Shown here: positions 29,028-40,762 of the stretch, piece by piece
Numbering within the stretch: position 1 is the first letter of the stretch
How the letters are laid out: every line of letters starts with the position of its first letter
Notes under the pieces: model-generated
Databases searched by the model: none
What the model saw: only the letters and a program-made list of their open reading frames with translations
Told to the model about the DNA's origin: nothing
Assembly (NCBI GenBank): GCA_030144725.1
Contig: JASKMD010000017.1
Coordinates: forward strand, 10,802,036-10,866,035
Direction: 5' to 3'
DNA length: 64,000 nt
From: Haematococcus lacustris
Lineage: Eukaryota; Chlorophyta; Chlorophyceae; Chlamydomonadales; Haematococcaceae
Program-made: the position numbers and the translations under genes

Positions 29028-32000
29028 ATGTCCCAGCTTTCCTTCTCTACTTTTACGCGCCGTCCCGACGCAGCTTCCACAGTCCCTCGCTCCAATCATG
29101 TTGTTTCAGCGTTGCCTCGTTTACATCTCTCTGCGAGCCTGCAGTCCAAGGAAGCATCGCTCGCTCGCTCTAGCACCTCAGTTGCACGAAGCCAGCACCA
29201 CGGAACCCTCTCTCGAAATGGTAAGGGATGTACACATCGAGCAACTCACATGAGCAACTCAGGGAGACCACACGTTTATGGAGCTCCCTCATTTGCACCC
29301 TGCCTCGGCGTGCAGTGATCACGCGCTTCCGTGAAGACTCCGTGTTTGAGCCCACCCTGGCTCCGTCTCTCCCGTCCACAACCGTCCCGGTTCTGTTTCA
29401 ACTAAACAGGTGAGCTACAGCGGTGCCAACCAAACCTTCGTTGCCCTGCCTGCGTAGTGACTCTCACCATGCCATTCTGTCGTCTCTATTATTGCCCTCT
29501 GGGATAGACGTCCAATCCCAAATGGTCATGTTGATCTGCGTCTTGTGCTGTTGCATGCGCAATGATAGCTAGTGCACTTGCACCTGCGTCGATTTGCTTA
29601 TGCCAGGGCAACCTGGACGGGTGTGGATGTGTGAAGGGTGTGTGTCAGGAGACCTGGTTGTGCCGTTGCTGTGGTACTTGGTGCCCACTGGGCTAATGAG
29701 GGAGGTGCTATTGCAGGCGCTGCGCATTTGGAGATGCTTGGGGTGTGTGCGGCTCCAGTCCCAGTCTGGGCAGCTGGGACCTCACCAAGGCTGTGCCCCT
29801 CAAGGTGAGCGCAACGGCACCATCACCTGGCCTGCACTACTGGCGCCCTGATGCCTATGGCACAGAGCCACACCAGATGATTGAATGATGTTTGAATGAG
29901 ATTGAAGGCACCGCCTCACCCTCCACGCTCACCCTCGTTGCACGCATGACCCTTCCCGTCATCATGTTGCACTCAATCCATGGAGCTTGTTATAGCTCCT
30001 TGCGCAGAGTTCTTACTTGCATCGTCTGCCAAAACGACCTGTTGCTGCTGTCCCCCTGACTGCCACTGTTGGCTGCTGGCTGGCTGCCCTGTGGGCTCAT
30101 AGCCTGCCTGCTGCTGCTGCTTGCCTGCAGTGGATGCCGGGGGACTTCTGGTGTGGCCTGGCCTTCCTGCCCGACTCGGAGCTCGTGGAGTTTAAGTTCG
30201 TGCTCCTGGATGCTCACAATGGCTACCGAGCAAAGGGCTGGGCCAATGATGGTGGGTTCGGCGTCTTAGTCCCTCCTGGCATAGCAAGTGGCAGTGGCGA
30301 GCATGTCAGTGTTGGCAGCCGTGGCCATGGCATGCACAGCACACTCGCAGCTGCTGCCCCGGCTCATTGCTGTTGATTGTGCGGCTGCCCTGTTGCCCTG
30401 CAGTATCTGGCCCTGGCAACCTGACCATGGATGTGCGGCGCAGCGGCTGCCTGCTGGCCAAGGGGCAGGTCCGGGCGCATGCGGCAACACCAGAGCTGAG
30501 CACAGGTGCGCTTCACTGCCTGCCCGTGTGCCACTGCCTGCCTACCACCACCCACCACACCTGCTGTCCTCTTGCCCGCATGCTTGGTGCATCGCCTTCC
30601 TGCTTGCCCCTCACTGTACCCGTCTGGGTATCAGTTGCCTATTTAGCACAGTCGGTACAAGTAGCTATGTGCTGCTACCATGTCATCACCTGCGGCTGGC
30701 TGCTCCTGATGGACACCATTGACTATGAGCGCTGCTGCCTGACCTGACCCGGGTGGTTCACCCTGGCTACCTGTGCTGCACTGGCTTACCAGCTCGTCTG
30801 CCTGCTGCCCTGGCTGCAGAGCTAGAGCCCGCCGTCCAGGAGTTCCTGAGCACCAGTCTGGCCGCTGCTGCCCCTCCTGGTCCCACACCTGCTGTGGGCT
30901 TGCTGCCAACACCAGTCAGCACCGAGCCCCTGGCTGCTGCAGGAGCTACAGCCGCTGAGCCAGCGGTGACACGCGCTGGCGAGGACCCTATTGAAGTGGC
31001 CGTGCTGCAGGTGTCTGGTGAGCAGGGGGCAGGAGGGGCAGGGGGTCGACAACAGGGGCAGGGGAGGGAGCCGCCAATGATGTGATACACACCAATTGGC
31101 TGCTGTGCCGATCTGCATGGCCTGTCTGCTTGCCTGCATGCAGGCAGCATGGGAGTAGGCTTTCAGGCCCAGCCCACCGCCATCAAGGCACCTGCTCACA
31201 ATGTGCCTGAGGCTGATGAGGATGCCCTGCCGCTCCCCACCCCCCTTGCTGGCTCGGAAACCGTCAGTGAGCCGCAGTCCTTTGTCAGCAGCATGGTCAG
31301 CAGCCTGCTGGGCTACCCACCCTCCAGGGGGCAGGCAGCAGCAGCGGTGCCTGATCTGGGTGTTGGGGCACCCAGCGGCAGCAGCTATGAGGACGAGCCA
31401 TCCTCCCTCCATGCCTCACACCTGCACAATGGGGTCAGCGCGGCCGCTGTTGTCCTGCCCGCCACCAACCCATCCTCCTTCACCCACCTGCACCTCACTC
31501 ACTCCGAAGTCCACACATTCCCACCCACCCACCAGCCCCTGGCTGCGGCTGATGAGCCCCTCGCCGGTATGAGCTCTGTTGACGTCCCTCCACATTCCCA
31601 GCCCCTCGCCAGCGGCAACGATGGCAGCCCCTCCCCCCTTGGCTCAGAGGCGGGCAGCCTGCAGCCTGCACCCTCCATGTATGATGCTCTGGCAGACCAG
31701 GTGGCGCAGCGCCATGCTCTGGACGGGGAGCGGGGCCAGCTGCTGCCCAGCTCAGCCCCAGACGGCGCCGTCAGCGGGCCAGGCACAGACGTGGTGCCCG
31801 AGGCAGGGGCAGCGGCAGGGGGTGGGGAGGGGGAGAGTGGGGTGGAGGCCCCCAGGGCTGTGAGGTCAGGGTCAGTGCTGCCGGAGTTTGGTGGAGACAG
31901 TGTGGGGTCCCGCATCTCTGCTGGCCTCAGCCACATGTCCAGCGCTCTGCAGGGCATGGTCAGTGCAGCTGCGGGCAGTGTGGCAGGCAGCGGCAGCACA

Positions 32001-33267
32001 TGGGCGGGGCCAAAAGCAAGCTATGGCGTTCAGGAGGAGGTGCCCCAGGAGGAGGTGCAGGAGCAGCTGGTCAACGCTGACATAGCTGAGAATGCAGGTG
32101 ATCAGGACGGGGCAGAGGCGTGGTGTCTTGGCTAAGAAGTGCAGTACACGGGGTCCCGACCACACAACCTGCCTCACACTGCTACCATTGGGTATGCCTG
32201 CGTCACGTGTGCCACGCACCAGCCCCCCACCCCTTGCCCCTCCCATGCGCCTGGCCGTCGAAGTGATGTGTTCCTCTGCCCCACCTGCACCCTGTGCTCG
32301 GAGCCGTGTAGGTCTGCAGCTGCCCGTGAGCTTCGAGTCCGCCACCGCCGCCTCCATGGTGGCTGACATGGTGGGAGCTGATGAGGAGCTGCCAGTGGCG
32401 CCCCTGGACTCCGGCACCACCCCCATCACAGGTATACAGCAAAGCAGCCATGTTGGGACATGCATGTGTCATCGTCATGTCATCGTCATGTCTCATGTCA
32501 TATGTTCCCACTGTCGGTGAAGGGATCCCTGGACATATTGCTCTTCTTACAGCTACATGGCTTGCATCCCTGGCAGCAAAGCAGGTTAGGCCAGCTTGGC
32601 CCTGCCACCCTTAGCTTTCCTGTATGCTCCAGCTATTACTGTCACTGCCACTGTACTGTCACTGTTACCGCTGCAAGGTTCATCTGGGCTGGAAGGAGGA
32701 TGTTTGGCTCCAGCATTGACCCCTACCTGGCTGCAGGGGCGTCAGCCGCGGCTGGCAGTAGCATGTTGCTGCCACGCCACAACCCAGTGGTGATGGCGGC
32801 TAGCCTGGTGGTGACTGACGTCATGGTGGGGGCTGCCCAGGCGCAACAATGGGGTGGCCAGGCAGGGGTCAGGACCATGGCACTGCGCAGCCGCCCCGCT
32901 CGTCCCTTGTCAGCACGGGGTGAGTGATGGCAGAGATATGAGAGTGGATCATGGTGGGAGTAATCATTAGACTGGCGGGGTCAGGAGGTGGGATGGGTAG
33001 GAGAGGAGGGGCCACCCTGGGCAGTCTTTAACATGGAGCGCAGTCATGCAACCAATGCCATGTGCTGGGGTGTGGCCCTCCATGGCCACGGTCTTTCAAT
33101 ACAGTGAGAATAGGTGGGAGGGTGGAGGGGCCAAGGGTCAGCAACCCCACCTGTGCCTGGTGCTGACCCTTGCAGGGCGCACCACCTCCTACAATGTTGG
33201 CAGCGCCACGGCTGCCCGGCTGTACCTGGAGATGTTTGGCGGTAGCAGCAGCGGCTCTGGCAGGTGA
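29028..33267 (+). CDS. Probable plastid CBM20 starch-binding protein, ten exons
   Basis: Exons 29028-29220, 29316-29409, 29717-29804, 30131-30251, 30404-30505, 30820-31017, 31144-32097, 32312-32431, 32737-32919, 33176-33267; all GT/AG and phase-consistent, total 2145 bp (714 residues). The N-terminus is rich in Ser, Ala and Arg with few acidic residues, like a chloroplast transit peptide. Residues from about 90 to 195 form a CBM20 starch-binding domain: VPVLFQLN, then WGVCGSSPSLGSWDLTKAVP, WMPGDFWCGLAFLP, VEFKFVLLDA and SGPGNLTMDV. The remaining ~500 residues are disordered-looking and rich in Ser, Ala, Gly, Pro, with no glycoside hydrolase or kinase domain. It probably binds starch or glucan in the plastid, as a scaffold or targeting protein; the partner is unknown. 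Confidence 0.85.
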
Positions 33268-34524
33268 TGCCGTGCGCTGCAAGCTGCACGCAGGCCCACT
33301 GGCTCCCTTTCTGCCCCAGACCCACTGCTCACGGCCGTCCTACCTGACCCAGGAGCCATGCCTGGCCTGGCCTGGCCTGCAGCTGCCCATCAGCTGTCCT
33401 GAGGGCCAGCTTTCCCAGTTCTCCCTCTCTGGTGGGAGGGGTAGCAAACCCTTGTACAAATCTGGGGTGCCAGCAAAGAGCGCGGTGTGGCGTGGTGTGG
33501 TGTGATGTGATGTGAGACGTGAAAGCATGGGGTGTGATGTGTATAGCGATGCATGGCCAGTGCACTTGCAACTGCACTGATGACCTTAGGTAGGCAGCCT
33601 GGGCGATTGTAGATGTGTGCAGGTTGTGTGTGCTTGTTCCGGCTCTGATCACTTGATGGTAGGGCTAGCCGGCACCCACCCACCCACCCACCCACCCACC
33701 CTCCCTCCCTCCCTCCCTCCCTCCCTCCCTCCCTCCCTCCCTCCCTCCCTCCCTCCCTCCCTCCCTCCCTCCCTCCCTCCCTCCCTCCCTCCCTCCCTCC
33801 CTCCCTCCCTCCCTCCCTCCCTCCCTCCCTCCCTCCCTCCCTCCCTCCCTCCCTCCCTCCCTCCCTCCCTCCCTCCCTCCCTCCCTCCCTCCCTCCCTCC
33901 CTCCCTCCCTCCCTCCCTCCCTCCCTCCCTCCCTCCCTCCCTCCCTCCCTCCCTCCCTCCACCATTGTACACTCTCTGACACAGGCACATTCTATCTGGC
34001 CTCGACAAGAATTACATGCTGCTGGTTTTGAAGGCAGCCTACTGTCACACATTGCTGAGCTTGCATTCCAGTTGAATCAGCATGGCTGGGACAAAGAAGT
34101 GTGGATGTAGAGATGGGGACACTTGGGGGTGGATGAAGCAGCTGACATGGCATGCATGCTGCCTTCGTGTCCACCCTAGTGATTGGCACCTAAGATGGTC
34201 TGTGTGTCAGTGTGTGGTGCGCACATTTATGTCTTCCTAGTGCACTGCCTAAATGAGGAACATGCTTTAGTCTCGAGGTGATCTGGTATGAGCATCGCAT
34301 TCTTTCACATCCCAAACAAATGACTGCCTCACAGGCTGCACTGCGTGATAACCTGAGCATTTGAATTGTTTTACTGCATGTAGACAGAATCAATACAGTT
34401 GTGGACAAGGTTGGTGTTAACAATTCTGCTGCCGCCTCTTTGACTATTGCGAAGGGTTTGGGTCGAACTTCGGCATGGCCGTCGTGCGTGAACAACTCGT
34501 CAAGCGGCCGCTTAAGCCAACATT
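33268..34524. other. Intergenic, CBM20 gene to Fanzor relic
   Basis: Holds the CCCT array and otherwise no supported gene. A TGTGATG/GTGGTG-rich patch lies near 33490-33540. AT content rises at 34200-34430, with no recognisable protein. Confidence 0.5.
33697..33960. repeat. (CCCT)n tetranucleotide array, about 65 copies
   Basis: A perfect array preceded by a short (CCAC)n tract at 33676-33697. It lies 400 bp downstream of the CBM20 gene. Confidence 0.97.
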
Positions 34525-35169
34525 ACCAGCACCTCGGCCCTCAACCTTGAGCCGTCATTGTAGTTGAACACGAATCATGGACCAGTACGAAGTGGTGTTA
34601 TGTCTGTGTGGTGTTCCCATGCACATGCCATGCACATGGCAATGACATGGCATACACATGATCATGGTCGCCTACCACCCACACTATTGCCTGACTCTGG
34701 AGGGCTATGATGTAAAGTTGGCATGACAAACATGCACTAAGTGTAAGCTGATAACAGCTCAACTAAGGGGGGCCACACACTACTGTGCCGCAGCAGTGGG
34801 TTGCTTGTCTCGCAGCCGCTTGTAGCCCAGGCCAGGGTACTCCTTGCCCTTGGCTGGCAGAACTCCCTGCTCTGGCCACCAGCACAGCTCCAGTGGGCGC
34901 CACCTGCTCTCCCCAATGCGCTGCATGTTCAGCGCTGCATTGCAGTCCCTGTACAGCCACCTGCCTGGCCGTGGTGCTGGCTTGGCTTTGGCAGCCTTGC
35001 CCTTGCCCTTGGTGGGCTCAGCTGCCGGCTCAGCCTTTGTGCGGTTGCTACGCTGGGCTGGCAGGGGAGTGCTGGGTCCAGGCTCAGAACCGCGTCCTAA
35101 CCCTAGGCAAGCTTGAGCCATGTAGCCATGCAGCAGAAGCATGAGCTCAGCAGACCTGACACGCCTCAT
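34525..35169 (-). pseudogene. Fanzor C-terminal fragment with 3' tail, subfamily A
   Basis: Minus-strand frame 35169-34780 encodes a basic linker (KGKGKAAKAKPAPRPGRW), YRDCNAALNMQRIGES (here Tyr-Arg-Asp replaces Asp-Arg-Asp), RWRPLELCWWPEQG, and LPAKGKEYPGLGYKRLRDK, then a stop. The conserved tail follows down to about 34525 and ends with the same GGTGCTG boundary as the other copies. The frame upstream of the linker is not Fanzor-like and probably belongs to the end of the NYN gene region. Confidence 0.75.
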
Positions 35170-37639
35170 GCATGCTGCCAGACTCGCACAATGCTGCCCG
35201 GGCTCTCTTCCACCCCTGCTGCACCCTTGCAGTGCAGCCCAGGCCCCTCAGGTGCCTGCTGAGTGATGTGAGCTGGCAGCTGGGGTGATGGCGGTTGATG
35301 GCTCACCAGAACTCCAACATCTGCTCTGGCAGTCGCAGCCACAGCCTGTGTTGCCGCAGCATGGCATTGGGTCAGCCATTGGCGCTCATGCGGCATGAGG
35401 GGCGCTGGGGCCGCCTCCCACTGCGCCACATAGTCACAGGCAGAGGCCACTGAGCCCAGAGCATGGCTGGGCAGCGTGGCGGTGCTGTGGGCAAGGGCCA
35501 GGGCGGCTTTGCCCCGGATGTGGCGGGAGGGGCTGATGGCCAGGGTGCAGACACCTCTGCTGCGAGCATACTGCATGATGCCCGCAAACCCTGCGCCATG
35601 CGGGTCACAGCAGCACACAGGGTGACACCGGTCACCAGTTACACTGGGACAGTATGCTGTGTTGTCCTGAGAGAGTGGAAGACTGTGCCATGTCCAACCT
35701 GGTGCCACCATGTCAGCCACCCTGTGTGCCTTGTATGCATGAATGCAGCTGGAGGAGGACATGGCCAAGGTGTCCATGAAGCGCCATGAGCGTGCCAAGC
35801 AGCTGGTGATGTTCTTTGAAGCAGCTGGCATTGGCCCTTGGGGAGGCTGGGGTGCTGGTGCGGTGCTGCAAGGTGGTGTGCAGGCCCAGGGGCACAGACA
35901 GAGGCAGGGCAGGGTGGTGCTAGTGGATGAGCACCGCACCAGCCGGGTCAGCTCAGCAGTGAATGGCCAGCTGCCCTGTGAGAGCCAGCTAAACAAACGC
36001 AGGGCCACCAGGCCTGCAGACTATAAGCCCCCAGCAGGGCAGATGGACCACCGCCTAGTGCACCCAGCATGGAACCAGCAGCGTGACCAGCCAGTGGGGG
36101 CATGATGTGATGCCCCGTAGTGGCCCGGCGCATCCTGACACAGCCCCCATGCAGCCAGGGGACCCCACAGCCAGCAGTCTCAGAGCCTGAACCCAGCACT
36201 ATACCGCAAGCCAAGCGCAGCAAGCGTACCAAGGTTGAGCATGCAGCTGAGCCTACTCAGCCCACCAAGGGCAAGGGCAAGGGTAAGGCTGCTCAGCGCA
36301 GCCCACCAGCACCTCAGCCAGGCAGGTGGCTAGACAGGGACTGCAATGCAGCGCTGGAGAGCAGGTGGCGCTCGCTGGAGGTGTGCTGGTGGCTGGACAC
36401 CACCCAAGTCCCAGCAGCAGCCTGTTGAGGCACAGTAATGCGCCCCCTCTCAAGCTGTCATCAGCTCACATCAGTGTATGTTTGTCATGCCCACTCCAGA
36501 CCACAGCTCCTCCTCATGCCCAATCTAGCCCACTCTTGAATCAGACAAGACACCAGCCCTAGTGAGGTGACCTTGTTATGCCTTTGCGTTCGTGCTTGTT
36601 GCCCGCTGGGCTGATGAGGGAGAAGTTTGAAAACAAGCTGACAGCAAGAATGTCTGCTGTGTTGCAGCAATGCCTGAGCCTGGGCAGGAGGGACTTCAGC
36701 GAGCAGCAGGTATCGGTGGTAGTGGGGGTACATAGGTGGTAGTGGGGCTGAAGGAAGGGGCAGCAAGAGCTGGAGTGCCAAGGCAGCACCAGGTATCACT
36801 CACGCTTGTCGCCTGACACGCAGACCAAGCAGGGTGGGGCCAGGCGCCCATGCAAGCGCTGGCCCCAGGTGCCGGAGGTGTTGCAGCGCCCGACACCACT
36901 TGCGGCTGGCACTGTTGGATCTGCCACTGCCACTGTCGCTGCCCTGCCCAGCTGTGTAGCTGTGCACCTGCTCCTACTGCCGCCACCCCTGTCTCCCAGG
37001 CTGCTGCCACCGAGCTGATGGAATCTGAGCAGGTGCCCTTGCTCCTGGCGCTGCTGGCTGCTCAATGCGCGACTGTGGGAGGTGCGCTGCGGGCCTGTCG
37101 TGTCTAGGCTGCCGCCAGCCACCCCTTGCAGTTTCACTACGGGTGCAAATGAGTAGCATTGGATGAAGTTGAAGGCGTGGTTGATGAGAGCTTGATCCGC
37201 TGCATCCGATGCATTGCTGACTGTCGTGATACCAAGGCCAGAAACGTGCAGTAAACCCAACAGGCCGGTCCTCTGCCAAAGCTCCACAGTGCGCTGGCTT
37301 GCTGCAGCTTGGACACTGACTGCCTTGCACCCAGCACCGTGCAGAAACTCCTGCAACATCACAAGGCTGACAGGTTTGGGGTGGTGTCAAAAGTTGTGTG
37401 GCTGTCCTCCTTGGCTTGCAGTGCTCATGGATGAGGTATGCCTGCACCTTGATGCGCAGGACTTGCACAGGCGCAGTCAGCAAAGGTTTGAAGAGAGGCA
37501 CGTTCTCAATGTCCCACAGGACAAGGCACTGCGTGGACCCTGCCGTGTCCCCACAGCTGACAACAAAGCGTTGACAGCTGGTACTCGTTGAGTATGGGGC
37601 CCATCTGGGTTTGGCCCGGGCTAGTCTGAGCGTCAGCAT
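35168..37639 (-). CDS. NYN-domain (PIN-like RNase) protein, interrupted by a Fanzor relic
   Basis: Exon 1 is 37639-37448 (phase 0), exon 2 starts at 37350 and runs to about 37120, and a later exon is 35666-35307 (120 codons); the frame then reaches a stop near 35168. Exon 1 has the NYN opening LVLWDIENVPLFKPLL (catalytic Asp, Asn). Exon 2 has EFLHGAGCKAVSVQAAA and SNASDAADQALINHAF with the second acidic site. The 35.6-kb exon has AGFAGIMQYARSRGVCTLAI, the usual final NYN strand and helix. NYN proteins are metal-dependent ribonucleases in RNA turnover. Between exon 2 and the later exon lies a plus-strand Fanzor relic (35.74-36.5 kb). The exon order fits one gene, but the junctions around the insertion are not resolved. 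Confidence 0.65.
35743..36480 (+). pseudogene. Decayed Fanzor C-terminal half inside the NYN gene, subfamily A
   Basis: Encodes AKQLVMFFEAAGIGPWGGWG, VVLVDEHRTSRVSSAVNGQL near 35920 (the DEFRTS-type Glu kept, Phe to His) and, after a stop at 36103, a basic linker and WLDRDCNAALESRWRSLEVC near 36330. There the segment between the Asn and the Arg-rich motif is deleted (the NMQRIGES block is missing). A short form of the conserved tail follows. Confidence 0.75.
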
Positions 37640-38104
37640 GCGTTAACACGCCTGGTACCGATGCGGCAGAGCGTGTCCTGCGCTGACATGCATCTGGAAT
37701 GCCGGACCGGAATGCTGGGCCTACTCCGACTCTCAAACCCTTGAATTCCTAAACTCCGATGAAAAGCATCGCTTCTGCGAGCCGAGCCTGCAGGGACACT
37801 CATCAGGAATCAGCCAAGGAACCAAACGGCCACGTTCGAACCCGCGAAAAAGCGAGATAGGAGTTTGCAGAAGCTGAAGAGTTCGACGGCACAGAGTCCT
37901 GCCACTTTTCAGCCCATCAGCCTGGCGTCTTAGCCCGGTAGCCTGGTGTGGCCTGGCCTGGCGCAGGAGGGCTGTTGGGTTCAGACATGCTGCGATATCT
38001 ATAGCAAACGACGACGTTAGGCGCGCCCCCACCTTTACGACCAGCAGTAATTTTAGTCCAGCAGTACCGCAACTGCGCAGAACAACGCACAGCGCAAGGC
38101 CCAG
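37640..38104. promoter_or_regulatory. Divergent intergenic region (NYN gene / 38.1-kb frame)
   Basis: 465 bp between two divergently oriented starts. No TATA-like element is clear. It is the natural candidate for a shared promoter; this rests on gene arrangement only. Confidence 0.35.
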
Positions 38105-39415
38105 ATGCCGCCCGCATCGCAGTTGCCCCCGCTTAGCAGCAGTCATGTTGGAGTCCACAGTGCCGAAGCTCCAGTGGTGGGCCCCTCGCCCAGCAGCGAG
38201 GATGATGCACAGGGCATGTACCGCATGCAAACCCAGAAGCTGTCCCATGTGGCAGTGATGGCTGGTTTGAGCCCTGCCGCCACTCGTATGCTGATGCAAA
38301 TTCCACGGCGCTCCTGCCACCTCACCCACCCACCCAGCAGGGCCTCCACCAGTGAATGGCGAGAGCAGGACTGGTCAGGGCAGTCAGGCAGCAGGGATGG
38401 GACTGCCTGCAGTGCTCCCCATCCGGGTGAGGCAAGCCCACAGCTCGGCCCCAGCCTCAGCGGTCTAGCTGACCTGCTCCAGTCCCTCAAAGCATCGCCT
38501 GCTGGGGGGCCTGGCACCGCTCCATCCCAGGGCCCCTGGCCCTCCACCCGCCCCCCGGCATTCAGTTGCAGCGGCGCAATGACCACCCATAACACTCAGA
38601 GTAAGCTGTGTGGCCACAAACCTGCGCCACAGCGGCCGCTCACCAATGCATCCCTGGCGCCAGCAGCAGCCGAGGCTGGCTGCTACCCCCGGTCCCCTTC
38701 ACGACTCTCCCGCAGCCGCAGCATCCGGCCAGCCACGGCCCACCTCAGCGGCCGCATGGACCCGGCCGTCAGCTCAGCCATGCTGCTGCACAGCAGAGCC
38801 CAGCTTCCGGTGGTAGCCACAGCAGCTCACTCCTTCTCCCTCGCCCCTGCGAAAACCCAGCGTGTAAGCTGGGCCAGCAGCAGGGTCTCTGACTCTAACT
38901 CAACGCTGCGGGGGGCCTGCCCAGAGCCCCCGCTCCCATGGCCGGCTGAATGCTGGCACGCCACCAGCGCTAGGGAGATTGTGGTGCAGTCGCCACGAGC
39001 TTCGGAGCACCCCAGCCTGGCTGGCAGAGGGCAGAGTCCCCCTTGGCACTCTGCACCCAGCCATCTGCAAGCCCCATGCGATAGCCCTACACAAGTACCC
39101 ACTGCACAGGTGGTGGTGCCGGCTGGCCAGACGGGCCGTCAGGGTGGCCAGCCCCTGAATGACCCGGAGCAGCAGCCAGCTGGGCAAAGGCTGGCCCACA
39201 GCTCCGCCTCCTTGGTGGTCCCCAAGGGTGGTCAGCAGGGTCACAGGGGGGACAGCAGGTGCGGCAGGCATGCAGGGCGCCACCCGCTGCTGGCATTAGC
39301 ACGCTTGATGGTGCCCAGGTGCATGCAAGGCAGCAGTGTCATAGAGCCTGTGCATGTGGATGCTGCCAGCTCTCCAAGTCACAGCAGCAGCCATGTGTCA
39401 CACTTAAAGGGGTGA
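38105..39415 (+). CDS. Uncharacterised Ser/Pro/Ala-rich protein (436 codons)
   Basis: A single uninterrupted frame from ATG 38105 to a stop at 39413-39415, unusually long for this intron-dense region. The product is low in hydrophobic residues and rich in Ser, Pro, Ala, Gln and Arg, with short basic clusters (SRLSRSRSIRP around residue 200), and looks intrinsically disordered. There is no signal peptide, membrane segment or domain I recognise. It could be one large exon of a longer gene: GT dinucleotides near the end could act as donors. Its divergence from the NYN gene is the only contextual hint. Confidence 0.5.
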   Translation: MPPASQLPPLSSSHVGVHSAEAPVVGPSPSSEDDAQGMYRMQTQKLSHVAVMAGLSPAATRMLMQIPRRSCHLTHPPSRASTSEWREQDWSGQSGSRDGTACSAPHPGEASPQLGPSLSGLADLLQSLKASPAGGPGTAPSQGPWPSTRPPAFSCSGAMTTHNTQSKLCGHKPAPQRPLTNASLAPAAAEAGCYPRSPSRLSRSRSIRPATAHLSGRMDPAVSSAMLLHSRAQLPVVATAAHSFSLAPAKTQRVSWASSRVSDSNSTLRGACPEPPLPWPAECWHATSAREIVVQSPRASEHPSLAGRGQSPPWHSAPSHLQAPCDSPTQVPTAQVVVPAGQTGRQGGQPLNDPEQQPAGQRLAHSSASLVVPKGGQQGHRGDSRCGRHAGRHPLLALARLMVPRCMQGSSVIEPVHVDAASSPSHSSSHVSHLKG

Positions 39416-40300
39416 TGGCTCGATCCAGGGGGAGGGGGGTTTTGCCAGCCTTGTTCCACCTGACAACACACTTTGCTTATTCACACACCTTGCTGCAGAG
39501 ACCCTATGGTACAGGGCCTCAGGCCGCTAGTCAATGTGGCTACAGCTCAGGGTGATGGCGCCCATGTCAGCAGGCAAAGCGACCAATGCAGACTATCCTT
39601 GCCCCCAAGGTTTTTGCCCCCGCGCATGAGAGGGTTGGGTGAGGCACATCTATCATATTGCTGCTGCTTTCTGAGCGACGTTTGCTACATGCTCAAGGCT
39701 ACCCATTGCTACATTTGCGCGTTCCCATTGCACTGCTTGCTGGTAGCGGCTGGCTGGCTGGCTAAGATGGTGAGGGACCGCCACAGCCAGCCACTATCTA
39801 GACTGATCTGCCTCCCTAGGCATTTCTGTCATCAGACAGACCTATGACTTGTGTGGACAGGACAGTACTTGCCAACAGCAGGCAGGCATATGCTGGTATG
39901 CTGTAGGCCGCCTGTCATTGTCTGCCATGGTTTTGCCTGACACCAACCTGGTGTGCAGCATGGGGTGACAGGCTGGCCCTTCACAAGCAAGCATGTGCGT
40001 GGCCATAGGCTTGGTAGTCGTGCTAATGATGGAAGTGTGAAGGCATATTGTGGAGTGATCCCACAGATGGAAAAAAGGCTGTGCATGCATGCTTGCACCT
40101 ACTTGTTGTTGAGAGCCGCACACAGCACAAGCACGCCTGCAATATCATGATAATACATGAATTTTTTGACGCATTACGTAGCAGGTCTGGTGAAGACACA
40201 GTCTGCAATATGATGGGAACATAGGGGTAGAAGAGCAGGGCGGCAGCGGCAAAGACAAGGCATGTGTGGATGTGTAGCATTGAGCTGGATCTGGTGTGAG
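39416..40300. other. Non-coding stretch
   Basis: No supported gene. Weak frames on both strands show no domain signature. Confidence 0.4.
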
Positions 40301-40441
40301 GCGCCAGGTGTGTATGCCATGTATAAGCCATGTGCATGCCATGTGCATGGGAACACCACACAGACAAAACACCGTTTTGTAGTGGTCCACAATTAGTGAT
40401 GGACTGCAATGAAGGCTCAAGGTTGAGGGCTAAGGTGCTGA
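40301..40441. repeat. Solo Fanzor-element 3' tail
   Basis: Matches the non-coding tails at 13270-13430, 16440-16586 and 34525-34680 (TGTATGCCATGTATAAGCC; ACACCGTTTTGTAGTGGTCC; GGTTGAGGGCTAAGGTGCTG), with no coding part attached. Confidence 0.7.
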
Positions 40442-40762
40442 GCAAGGAATCGTTTAATTGATATAACAGCATCAATCAAACATAACTGAGTGTGTACCCT
40501 CCCACGGCTGACATTTTTTTGTGCATATGGCAGTAACAGGGGAGTCTTCAGGCCGACAGGTTCATAGCATGCACGAAGCCTGCGCGTCTGATGGGGACAT
40601 GAAATATAAAAGAAGTTTGACCACGCCAAGGCTATCAATACTAGTATGATGCTACCGCTTGAGGAACACGATAAGATGGATCGCATACCTCAACGAACTG
40701 ATGCGTTGACCCGAGCTAGTCTGCGCTATAATATGTGCGCTAGGGTGCAACACCCCTGACAC

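Noticed and set aside
33390..34052. Gly-Arg-Glu-Gly and Ser-Leu-Pro-Pro repeat proteins
   Set aside because: Translations of the CCCT array.
35166..36008. 280-codon minus-strand frame taken as one exon
   Set aside because: Its upper half is antisense to the Fanzor relic; only the part from 35666 downwards matches the NYN domain.
37733..38329. 198-codon minus-strand frame upstream of the NYN gene
   Set aside because: It overlaps the start of the better 436-codon plus-strand frame and shows no domain-like pattern.
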